Origin: Zychaea mexicana | Lineage: Eukaryota; Mucoromycota; Mucoromycetes; Mucorales; Lichtheimiaceae | Length of the DNA: 64,000 bases | Assembly: GCF_025766255.1 (NCBI RefSeq) | Contig: NW_026516702.1 | Location: 280,415-344,414 of the forward strand | Reading direction: 5' to 3' | Shown: one piece after another, positions 11,093 through 21,211 of the stretch | Layout: each line of letters starts with the position of its first letter | How positions within the stretch are numbered: position 1 is the stretch's first letter | The notes under the pieces: generated by a model | What the model saw: the letters and a program-made list of their open reading frames with translations, nothing else | The model's database searches: none | What the model was told of the DNA's origin: nothing | Made by a program: the position numbers and the translations under genes

Positions 11093-11758
11093 GAACTGGC
11101 AACATATGATACTTCCCTGGTCTTTACCGTATTGTGGAAAACTGGTGAAGCGGCATAGATGTAGTCAATGGTGGAAATCGTACTATCACCTCGACGAAAC
11201 GTCGGCTGCGGTGTCTCTTGCGGATCTGGGTTGATGCAGTTGATGAAGTGTTGTTGTAGCATAGTGAACCAGGCTGACGGTGCGTTGAGATGGTACCCTG
11301 AGCGTTGGTCGCTATAGTTGAAATCCTCAGAGAGAATCAATCGTTCCGATAGGGATGTTGTTGATTAAGATGGTTGAGTTGTAGAGGGATGTGAAAAATT
11401 GCCGTCGTTGGGTTGGCGACGTTGCTGGTGCATAGATGGTAAGTATATAAAAAGGCTGAAAAAGTCGTTGGTGGTGTTCGACTTTAACGAGAAGATGTTG
11501 AGGGTTATCGAATACTGAGATTGGTGTGAGACTGAGGTCGGCGCTAAGTGATACGATGCCGCAATGATGTGTCCAGAATGATTGAAATAACGGTGGAATT
11601 TGTCCTTCTGAGAGGGTGTTGATATATGTGTTTCTTGCATAGTGATGATATGTGGTTGCTGTTGTTTGATATGTCGAACGAGTTGTGTTTTGTTGAGTGT
11701 AAGTAGTTTATTGCAATTAATGGACGCGAGTGAGATATCGTTGTTTTTTACTATCATA
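11068..11758 (-). pseudogene. Decayed LINE ORF2, endonuclease domain
   Basis: Minus-strand frames encode an APE-type endonuclease start with INCNKLLTLNKTQLVRHIKQ and the motif MQETH, which is intact here unlike in the full-length LINE of this window. The GDFN position reads SEDFNY, STIDYIYA is retained, and WSDH is present. A frame break near 11340-11365 separates the two halves, and another separates this domain from the RT domain. Confidence 0.75.
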
Positions 11759-11871
11759 AAAATTATTGAGTTGAGAGTGGAGTGAGGGTTGGGATTGCGA
11801 TGCTGTTGGTACGCGTGCGCTTGGGTCGGAAGGGGAGCCCGAGCTGTTGTCTGAGAGTAAACTTTGTTCAT

Positions 11872-12677
11872 ATCCTTGCAGGCTGATCGCGTTGGCGTGA
11901 GAGGCGGACATACAGGACTTGTTTCAGGTCAGCGGGGAAGTGTGCATCTTGTAGGATCTCCTTGGCAGTGTCCGAGAGTTCCAGCTATCTATCCAGTCCT
12001 TAGGGGGGTTGACTTCCGAAACGAGATCTTGTTCTTCAGCTGGGATCATCGGTCTATCGGTCTGATAGTCCGCAAATTCTATGACGATGTCGTCAAGTGC
12101 TTGTTCAAGTTACCCTCGTCGCATGAAAGCGGGGGAGCAATCGACCACCTCTTCTTGGGTGGTTTCCGCGTCTGTTGCTAATTTGTCGTCATTGGTATCC
12201 AAATTTTCCAGAGGAGCAAACCGGTTGGTCGGTTCCACGGGCTTGCCTTTTACGCTCGCGTGTTTAGACTTCAGGAGCTCCTTCGAGGGGGTTTGATCAC
12301 GCGTGTGACCAGTCTTGCGGCGGCTTGTTTTGTTGCCGCCAGGGGTCCAGTCCTCGCTGTTTCGCACAGTGGGGCAGCTTGCAGCATAGTGGCTCTGAGC
12401 ACCACACTTAAAGCATCCTTTCTGGTTACGTCGGGCGCGTGGGCAGTCGGCAACGGCATGCCCTGGCTCATGGCAGCGCGAGCAGTGGAGCGGCATCTGA
12501 TCAAAATTGGCATAGATCAACTCTTCCTGGTCGCCGCTCCAGGGAATATGTTGATCAAGGGCGTGGAGTTGTTGATTATGTCGTGGCTGTATATCCAGAA
12601 CGGCGAATCCTTGGCCCATGTAAGCTTTCGTTCTTGGATTGCGAATGATACCGACATCGAGGATGCATCTCCAAATT
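11872..12677 (-). pseudogene. Decayed LINE ORF1 with two zinc knuckles
   Basis: The minus-strand frame 12110-12619 contains CSRCHEPGHAVADC and CFKCGAQSHYAASC, a tandem CCHC pair like that in the intact ORF1, followed by a charged low-complexity tail. Its position just upstream (minus strand) of the decayed endonuclease domain gives the order ORF1-ORF2 expected of the family. The upstream part lies in another frame (12517-12753), so the gene is broken. Confidence 0.75.
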
Positions 12678-13260
12678 GTAACAAAGAATAGGGTTTCGGT
12701 CTTTGCTTAAGTAAGTAGAGCGAGCTTGGTTGAACGTGTAACCATCGCATCATTCATGAAGTCCAAAGTTTTCTATCTCAACAAAATGTCCAAGACCCAT
12801 TTCAAGAGCAAGAGAATTCCACCTTTGAAGATTCTAACCTGTAAATTTTGCGAAGAAACTGAACACGATCTGTTCAGTTGCGAGGTGTACATCGAATTGC
12901 ACGACCACCTCATTATTTGCGAGGATTGCCGATGTGTTGGGCATGAATCATCAGAGAGTACGGAATGCATCAACTCAGGTAATTAGCGTTGACACGGTAA
13001 AATGATACAAATATTCTTACTGTGTATGAAGTATTAACTTTGGGCATTTTTTAAAGCAGTGACGGCATTCTTTTCTTAAAAACAATTTCCACAACTGTTT
13101 TCGACATCATTATTAAGCAGAATACTTTGAGAACATATTTTCAGGATTGTTTGAAGAACATTTGGGGGGCGGTAGGGGGGCATCCCTAGAGGACAGATGC
13201 TGACACGCAGCGAAGCGGAGGGGCTCACATCGTCCGGAAGCGAAGCGGAGGGACCAGTTT
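12678..13260 (+). repeat. Dispersed repeat R, copy 1, with zinc-knuckle ORF
   Basis: Matches a second copy at 51354-52013. Shared blocks include the GTAACAAA(G/T)AATAG start, the AGTAAGTAG(A/G)GCGAGC unit, the zinc-knuckle coding block, and the tail with ACGCAGCGAAGCGGAGG and GGACCAGTTTATAC. This copy keeps a 39-base coding segment that the other lacks but has lost most of the GC-rich hairpin part of the tail. Its right end coincides exactly with the start of the duplicated 5.84-kb unit. Confidence 0.75.
12786..12986 (+). CDS. Small zinc-knuckle protein in repeat R (possible exon)
   Basis: A short frame starting at an ATG in good context encodes CKFCEETEHDLFSC, an exact C-x2-C-x4-H-x4-C zinc knuckle, followed by a second degenerate finger, CEDCRCVGHESSESTEC. 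Such knuckles bind single-stranded nucleic acid in Gag/ORF1 proteins. The frame ends at TAA 12984-12986 within 66 codons. A GT donor (GTAATT) follows the second finger, so this could be a first exon rather than a complete gene. The copy at 51.6 kb has the same frame with a deletion and an early stop. No function can be assigned. Confidence 0.45.
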   Translation: MSKTHFKSKRIPPLKILTCKFCEETEHDLFSCEVYIELHDHLIICEDCRCVGHESSESTECINSGN

Positions 13261-13280
13261 ATACCTTTAATAATAAATAG

Positions 13281-15373
13281 ATTCTCTCGAGCACCGAGCA
13301 ATCAAAGGGCAAGGTAATACTTTGTGCATTGTTCCATGCATTACACACACTTAATTTGATTTCTATTAATCAGGGATCGCTTGGGAAAAGGGGTCGCGAA
13401 GAACCTGCAGCCCCATCATCATCATCATTACCATCATCCGCCCCATCATCTTCAGTCGCAGAAGACACACCGGTCCCCACAAGCAGTACAGAAAGTACTA
13501 ATAAACGTGTATGTAAATTGTAGTAAATAACGTTGTAACCACATATTAATCAAGTATTTCCAAATGTCTATCTGCCATTATTCAATTAGCGAAAAAGGTT
13601 AACCATATATCTTTCTGAGAACATGGTACCCGGCGTAACATTGGACCCTGAAGTTGAGAAGGTAATATGTTCAATCTATTTCCAAAAATGTAACGGATGC
13701 TAATACTTAATTTTACAGTGGGAAGTCAATGGAGTAGTGGTTTCCGAACTGTTACTTAAATACCGAGAAGAAAGCATCAAAAAGGGAGAGAAACAAGTGC
13801 TGGACATTTATCAAGAAGAGCTGTAAGTAACTGACCTCTAACTAGCAACAGTATGTTTTATTATATATTAACTTGACTAAAATATACCTCTAGTTCTCTC
13901 AATGGTATTTTTTTATTTGATGACTTGAACTGCGTTTATCCGGATTGCTCATCAGTGTATGGGTTTGATCGTGACACCTGGCAAGCGGTTATGAATGAAT
14001 GCAAGGAGCTATATCCCGCTCAATCGTTGTCAAAAAAAACTAAAAAAATCATAAAAAAATTTGCGGAGGTAAGGGTAGTAATTGTCGTTTTGATAAAGAA
14101 ATGCTTATTAACTATCAATACTTGTGAATGACGATAGGCTGGCGCTGAAAATTTCGATAAATGCGACAAGATTGTTGAGAAACTGAACAACAAAGATCAG
14201 ATCCGAGAATCGCTGCGCAATATGTACGTTATCATTTATGCAATTAAGGCCGATAAATATAAAGATTCATCCATTTGCTTGAAGTATATATACGTACTTA
14301 TACCCATATTCGTTGATTTTAGCATATCGTCATATTCTCCAGAATCAGCAAAAAATACGGATAGATTGGAGAGCACTTTTTCCATCTCAAGTGTATACCC
14401 GTTGATGCTTCCATTCTTTAAGGAAACCCATTTGTTGACGAGAATTGGGTAAAATATTAAATGAATAATGACATAGTGATTATCCTTTTTTTCAAGGAGT
14501 ACATTTTCTAACTTCTTTATGCATATTTAGAACTGACGGTAAAGCATCCCGCAAAGAAAAAGAAACCAACCATAAAAAGGGCTATGTGTTCCCAGATTTA
14601 TCGATGAACTTTGAATGCGGAGCCATGCCCATGCAACGTCTCCTAATTGCTGAAATCAAGCCTCCGCATAAAGTTCGAACAGGAAGCAGACCGGACTTAA
14701 TCAAACTTGCTCTACAAATGAAGGATTCAATTGACAAGATGATTAATGACGGTGTAGACGATCCTGAAATAACTGTTTCAGGTCTGCTTATTGAAGGTAG
14801 GCTATTGGTTTCTTCCTAAAGTTTGAGTAAGATGTAATTTTATGTTTGCACATGATTATTTTCAATTTTGCGTTGTTTATAATACAAATATGCAAGGAAT
14901 TCCGCACAAACATAAAACTACATCTCAGTATATTAAATGGGGCAATCGCGTAGATCAGATTCATAACGAAAAATCTTGCCCTAGGTTTCCGATGCACGCT
15001 ATTTGTCATGGATCTAAAATACCAAAAAATTTACCGTTTCATTCCTTTGCAAGTTTTCTACATCCCTCGGGATCGCCACGATTTTGGCGTTCTCTTACAC
15101 AGTTTTAAAGCATTATCGACAATGGAGGTAAATATTTTTAAAATCTTATAGAATCTCTTTTTTATGGTTTTGCAATGTGTATGCGTCTTTCTATAACATA
15201 GCTAATCACTTAAAATTTATACAATGATGTAGCGGATGGTTTCAGAAAATGCCGAATTGTGTCTCCAGTTCCTTCGCAACAAAAAGAGAATGTCTATTCG
15301 CAGTAGTTACATCACCGAGCCATGCATTCCAAAATCATCTGAAGCAGTACAGACCCCTGAAATTGACCAGTAA
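13281..15373 (+). pseudogene. 5'-truncated copy A of the PD-(D/E)XK-like family gene
   Basis: Corresponds exon for exon to exons 4-13 of the complete copy at 18705-21211, with every splice site conserved at an offset of 5838. Exons 1-3, including the start codon, are replaced by repeat R, so no native start exists. The retained coding part differs at only a few codons: N/T in exon 6, K/E, F/L and N/I in exon 13, and silent changes in exons 4 and 12. The putative active-site segment FPDLS...LLIAEIKPP is unchanged. It reads as a recent 5'-truncated duplicate; expression from a new upstream promoter cannot be excluded. Confidence 0.75.
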
Positions 15374-16703
15374 TCTTTGCAATAAAACAAAAGTAGTATG
15401 TCAAGGTCAACAACAACAGAAACAAAGAAAATAACACCATCTACCAAAAACAATGCAACTTTACTATGTTTTAAATCCTCCACCAATCGTCACTTACAAC
15501 AACAATCATTAAGCTCATCATGATAAACAAGTTTTCATTGTTCTTTAACAAACGCGACAAGTAATGGTTTTAATACCTTTCCCACTGAATCGACGTTACG
15601 ACATGCTTTTGAAAGTGAAGACATTCTATATGATATGTTTAGGGATCCAGCCACGAATTACTGGTGCCGCAAAAATTTGCTCAGTACAACCATTACTGCG
15701 GAGGCGGTAATACTACTAGCTGATTGTGACATCCAGGAATTAAAGATAAAGTGGGTTGGCGTGGCAACACCTGTTCCTTCACCAATACCTTATTTGTTTT
15801 TCTTTAGCTTATGACAATTGAAGTATGTAAGATTACCTAGTAATCTTTGTTCAGTGGTTTAATCTATCTGTGTTGAACTTCTTTTGAAGCATGCGGAAAA
15901 TACTTTCTATGTGATTTGGTCTTGATAACTGAGTACCAATAGTTACAGGTAACGCAAGGCCCTACATGTTGACTACGCCTTGACGGGTCGGGTCAAGTAA
16001 TTGTTGCTGCACAGCTGGGGCGATCTATATGGTCTCAGTTCTCTCGTAGCAGCTGTGCAGTTTGAAGACAAAATACTGGTGGTTTTTTATTGATTGAAAG
16101 GGGAAGCAATATCCATTTGCTCGTTTTATTGGAATCAACTTGTATCTAGCTTAGCGCGGACTATATTTTCTATCCAGTAGTTACTTTGAACATATGATTT
16201 CCATTTTGTCTTTTTTTATGAATTATTTGTTCTTTTATCTTGAAAATGCTGATCCTTTGATGCAGTTCTTGCTGGCTTGTTGGTGATCTGTGCTAGATAT
16301 TTCCATCCTTTTTTAATAAATGTAGTGATGTCTTGATTGTCCGGAACAAAAGGATATTGAGAAAGAGAAGCAATGAAGAGGTTCTAGTTGCTAAAGAAAA
16401 AAGGCACAGGGAGGAACCAGTATATGTACCTTGGCCAACGACAAGAAGAGCCTTTGCACCAAGTCTTGGATAAGGAATGGCCATCCATATAGTAGCGTCT
16501 ATAGGCTCTATATGATTTTTTTTATAAAGCCAGCCATTGATATATAAGTACGCGCGCCTGTGTAGCCATATCAACAAACCACTACCCAACAACCCCTCCT
16601 GCCCCAGCAAAAAGAGTAAGCACATACTTTTCAGTAAGCCTTCTTTTGGACCTGTCATTTACTCTAATATTATCAACAACCTCAGATAATCCTGCTACTT
16701 CCG
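15374..16703. other. Non-coding remainder of copy A
   Basis: Sequence shared with 21212-22579 but accumulating indels, including a 15-base difference near 15487 versus 21324 and a longer deletion near 15.8 kb. No coherent reading frame on either strand is supported in both copies. Confidence 0.5.
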
Positions 16704-16940
16704 CTAACATAATCTGCTCTTACAACCAGTAGTCTCTACGTGCCATGATTTGCACCTGGTTGTCACGCTCATGGGCTCGGTCGTCAAAGAGGAACGCCGT
16801 GCTTGCTTTGAAGCTGACATCATATATATATCTGCATCACGTGCCGTCATCGCCGTCGTCGTTGATATCATGACTACGTCGGCTAGTCCCAACTCTTTTG
16901 CCATTGCAGTATCAACCTTGGGTGCACTGCCGAATATCAA
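16704..16940 (-). pseudogene. 3' fragment of ethylmalonyl-CoA decarboxylase-like gene (copy A)
   Basis: The minus-strand frame reads FGSAPKVDTAMAKELGLADV, which resembles the crotonase-family segment just after the active site (SAxKVDAxxAxELGLAD). The same piece occurs in copy B at 22580-22780 with small differences. The duplication boundary cuts off everything upstream, so only the 3' part is present here. Confidence 0.55.
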
Positions 16941-16988
16941 TAATGCCGTTTGCGACCGATGCTATTCACTAAATGGCGTGCACCAGCT

Positions 16989-17766
16989 TCCATATCGCCC
17001 ATTACTGTCCCAATAGTGCTTTCCATGAAGGTTTATAACTATACATGTGTTATTGTTCTTGCTGAAAGTAACCATTAAAAACAAATTATAATAAGAAACT
17101 ATAAGAGGAGAATTCGTTTATTTAACCTTCTTCCCACCACACACAGCAGTAACGTTTAAGATGATCTACTAGAAACAAGGCAACATTATCATAAGAAACC
17201 TTTTTCTCTAACAATGAAACGAACACACACATTCGTCTACTTGTACGGGAATGAACTAGTATCATTGTGTAATTAAAGAGTCAATCCAAACAAATTTAAG
17301 CTATTCATCCATGACTACGAATTTGAGCCAAGAAAACTTAACACTAATGTATGTAGCGTAAATGTTTTATTTAGAAAGAGCATTTTTTGTGTTTACTTAA
17401 AACATGTTTATTCCATATTTACTGCTACCATGTGGGGGGAACGATATCACAAGTGATAATATTATCACGACCAATGGGAGAATTGTACTGTTCGATAATG
17501 TTGATTGATACTTTGGCCAACAATTTGCTGTTATCTGCTTCTGTTAAAAATGCTTAGTTTGAATATGATTAATTCAGGCCCATTCGTTGGCAACAGAACT
17601 CCAAGTCAATTCCTCGATCCTATATGCTCAATAAGCCAGTTTGAATAGACATATGTCAAACCATCGATGAAAAATATACTATTGATTGAGGCGAAAATAC
17701 AATCGAGTATTAGTATCTAATATGTGCTTTGCTTAACCAAGTGTATAGTAAAATAACATAAGAAAA
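16989..17766. other. Single-copy AT-rich spacer
   Basis: Unique DNA between the end of duplicated unit A and the minisatellite. No open frame of note and no similarity to other parts of the window. Confidence 0.55.
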
Positions 17767-18438
17767 GGGCGCAGATTAATGCTGAGGGACTAGACCGACG
17801 TACGTCCTAGTGGTCCACATTCATCCACTCGAGTATGCTCAGCAGTACACATCGCAAACTCTGAAGAAAAGAACGAAGATTCATGCTGAGGGACTAGGCC
17901 GACGTACGTCCTAGTGTTCCACATTCATCCGCTCGAGTACCCAGCATTCCACATCACAAACTCTGAAGAAAAGGGCGCAGATTAATGCTGAGGGACTAGA
18001 CCGACGCACGTCCTAGTGGTCCACATTCATCCACTCGAGTACGCTCAGCAGTACACATCGCAAACTCTGAAAAAAAGAACGCAGATTCATGCTGAGGGAC
18101 TAGGCCGACGTACGTCCTAGTGTTCCACATTCATCCGCTCGAGTACCCAGCATTCCACATCACAAACTCTGAAGAAAAGGGCGCAGATTAATGCTGAGGG
18201 ACTAGACCGACGCACGTCCTAGTGGTCCACATTCATCCACTCGAGTATGCTCAGCAGTACACATCGCAAACTCTGAAGAAAAGAACGCAGATTCATGCTG
18301 AGGGACTAGGCCGACGTACGTCCTAGTGGTCCACATTCATCCGCTCGAGTACCCAGCATCCCACATCACAAACTCTGAAGAAAAGGGCGCAGATTAATGC
18401 TGAGGGACTAGGCCGACGTACGTCCTAGTGTTCCACAT
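17767..18438. repeat. Alternating 104/102-base minisatellite with palindromic core
   Basis: Seven tandem units start at 17767, 17871, 17973, 18077, 18179, 18283 and 18385 (last one partial, 54 bases). Two subtypes alternate strictly. The 104-base type begins GGGCGCAGATTAATGC and carries GCTCAGCAGTACACATCGC; the 102-base type begins GAACG(A/C)AGATTCATGC and carries CCCAGCAT(T/C)CCACATCAC. The repeating dimer is 206 bases. Every unit has CTGAGGGACTAG(A/G)CCGACG(T/C)ACGTCCTAGT, containing the palindrome GACGTACGTC and outer ACTAG/CTAGT arms. Confidence 0.95.
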
Positions 18439-18704
18439 GAAACTACTATGAGAAAAAACATATCATCGTACTTAGCTTTGTAGTTAGCTGTAGCAACCAC
18501 GAATTCTTCGTAATCATTTTTGTAAAACACTAAACAAAGGCCAAACCTGACGTAGCTGGGATCTGCAGAAAATGAGGCTTATAGCGATGTTTAAATATGC
18601 TGCGGCTGTTGCTTAGCGCATTGTCTGTTGCATAGCTACTCGTCCTCGTTTTTGCATAGTTCATTATTGTCTGTTGCATAGCTACTCTTCCTCGTTTTGT
18701 TAAC

Positions 18705-21211
18705 ATGGCTAACAGAATTGAAATCTTTAAAAAGTGTAAGTTGCGATGGGTATAACGCATCGAATATAAGCTCTAAATGTATATTTCTTTTAGATTTTGA
18801 TAAATACATTGTAGAGGAAAAAGGCAAAGTCTCATTGAAGAGATTCCACGACTTCGCTCCTCATGTCATTCTCAGCAACAGCCAAGGAGTCGATGACATA
18901 AAAAATTTCTGGACTATGTCCTTCAAAAAAATGGTTACTGACAGTAACATAAAGGTATAAAACATAAATTGCTACACTGATGATATGCTAATATATATTT
19001 ATATAGGAGTACAGCAAGGAGCAACCAAATTGGGATGATATCGTGAAGAAGGTAAATATTGAATGAAATTACCATTTTTCTGTGAAAGATAAAGCTCATA
19101 CCTTTTATAATAAATTAGATTCTCTCCAGCACCGAGCAATCAAAGGGCAAGGTAATACTTTGTGCATTGTTCCATGCATTACACACACTTAATTTGATTT
19201 CTATTAATCAGGGATCGCTTGGGAAAAGGGGTCGCGAAGAACCTGCAGCCCCATCATCATCATCATTACCATCATCCGCCCCATCATCTTCAGTCGCAGA
19301 AGACACACCGGTCCCCACAAGCAGTACAGAAAGTACTAATAAACGTGTATGTAAATTGTAGTAAATAACGTTGTAACCACATATTAATCAAGTATTTCCA
19401 AATGTCTATCTGCCATTATTCAATTAGCGAAAAAGGTTAAACATATATCTTTCTGAGAACATGGTACCCGGCGTAACATTGGACCCTGAAGTTGAGAAGG
19501 TAATATGTTCAATCTATTTCCAAAAATGTAACGGATGCTAATACTTAATTTTACAGTGGGAAGTCAATGGAGTAGTGGTTTCCGAACTGTTACTTAAATA
19601 CCGAGAAGAAAGCATCAAAAAGGGAGAGAAACAAGTGCTGGACATTTATCAAGAAGAGCTGTAAGTAACTGACCTCTAACTAGCAACAGTATGTTTTATT
19701 ATATATTAACTTGACTAAAATATACCTCTAGTTCTCTCAATGGTATTTTTTTATTTGATGACTTGAACTGCGTTTATCCGGATTGCTCATCAGTGTATGG
19801 GTTTGATCGTGACACCTGGCAAGCGGTTATGAATGAATGCAAGGAGCTATATCCCGCTCAATCGTTGTCAAAAAAAACTAAAAAAATCATAAAAAAATTT
19901 GCGGAGGTAAGGGTAGTAATTGTCGTTTTGATAAAGAAATGCTTATTAACTATCAATACTTGTGAATGACGATAGGCTGGCGCTGAAAATTTCGATAAAT
20001 GCGACAAGATTGTTGAGAAACTGAACAACAAAGATCAGATCCGAGAATCGCTGCGCAATATGTACGTTATCATTTATGCAATTAAGGCCGATAAATATAA
20101 AGATTCATCCATTTGCTTGAAGTATATATACGTACTTATACCCATATTCGTTGATTTTAGCATATCGTCATATTCTCCAGAATCAGCAAAAAATACGGAT
20201 AGATTGGAGAGCACTTTTTCCATCTCAAGTGTATACCCGTTGATGCTTCCATTCTTTAAGGAAACCCATTTGTTGACGAGAATTGGGTAAAATATTAAAT
20301 GAATAATGACATAGTGATTATCCTTTTTTTCAAGGAGTACATTTTCTAACTTCTTTATGCATATTTAGAACTGACGGTAAAGCATCCCGCAAAGAAAAAG
20401 AAACCAACCATAAAAAGGGCTATGTGTTCCCAGATTTATCGATGAACTTTGAATGCGGAGCCATGCCCATGCAACGTCTCCTAATTGCTGAAATCAAGCC
20501 TCCGCATAAAGTTCGAACAGGAAGCAGACCGGACTTAATCAAACTTGCTCTACAAATGAAGGATTCAATTGACAAAATGATTAATGACGGTGTAGACGAT
20601 CCTGAAATAACTGTTTCAGGTCTGCTTATTGAAGGTAGGCTATTGGTTTCTTCCTAAAGTTTGAGTAAGATGTAATTTTATGTTTGCACTTGATTATTTT
20701 CAATTTTGCGTTGTTTATAATACAAATATGCAAGGAATTCCGCACAAACATAAAACTACATCTCAGTATATTAAATGGGGCAATCGCGTAGATCAGATTC
20801 ATAACGAAAAATCTTGCCCTAGGTTTCCGATGCACGCTATTTGTCATGGATCTAAAATACCAAAAAATCTACCGTTTCATTCCTTTGCAAGTTTTCTACA
20901 TCCCTCGGGATCGCCACGATTTTGGCGTTCTCTTACACAGTTTTAAAGCATTATCGACAATGGAGGTAAATATTTTTAAAATCTTATAGAATCTCTTTTT
21001 TATGGTTTTGCAATGTGTATGCGTCTTTCTATAACATAGCTAATCATTTAAAATTTATACAATGATGTAGCGGATGGTTTCAAAAAATGCCGAATTGTGT
21101 TTCCAGTTCCTTCGCAACAAAAAGAGAATGTCTATTCGCAGTAGTTACATCACCGAGCCATGCATTCCAAAATCATCTGAAGCAGTACAGACCCCTGAAA
21201 ATGACCAGTAA
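18705..21211 (+). CDS. Thirteen-exon gene of unknown function, putative PD-(D/E)XK nuclease-like fold (copy B)
   Basis: Exons by splice consensus and phase: 18705-18735, 18794-18954, 19007-19051, 19119-19151, 19212-19346, 19428-19499, 19557-19660, 19732-19906, 19976-20061, 20161-20286, 20369-20634, 20823-20965, 21071-21211. They give 505 residues without internal stops. The N-terminal third is followed by a Ser/Pro-rich linker with a basic KRGREE patch. The conserved C-terminal half reads YVFPDLSMNFEC, then LLIAEIKPPHK, a helix-like segment DLIKLALQMKDSIDKMI, then GLLIEG/FRCTLFVMDLKYQ and FYIPRDRHDFGVL. D345 and E364-x-K366 have the spacing and order of a PD-(D/E)XK active site; that assignment is my inference. 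From memory, this C-terminal pattern belongs to an uncharacterised family expanded in Mucoromycota. The 99-base intron 20062-20160 is a multiple of three with no stop, so retention would add 33 residues. Confidence 0.8.

Larger units (their letters stand above)
13261..16988. repeat. Duplicated 5.84-kb-offset unit, copy A
   Basis: Direct duplicate of 19099-22812. From 13261 to 15373 the offset is a constant 5838 bases with only scattered substitutions. Beyond 15.5 kb the copies diverge by indels but stay recognisable up to GCGTGCACCAGCTT (ending about 16988 and 22812). The left boundary abuts repeat R at a shared ATAC. Confidence 0.9.

Noticed and set aside
11872..12677. A plus-strand protein in open frames opposite the LINE ORF1 remnant
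   Set aside because: The minus strand shows tandem CCHC knuckles in the right order relative to ORF2; the plus-strand frames are shadows.
12786..13313. Chimeric gene joining the zinc-knuckle exon of repeat R to exon 4 of copy A
   Set aside because: The donor after the second finger leaves phase 1 (TCA G/gtaatt), while exon 4 begins in phase 0, so the join would shift the frame.
17767..18438. CRISPR array
   Set aside because: Units are contiguous 102-104-base tandem repeats without unique spacers, in a eukaryotic genome.
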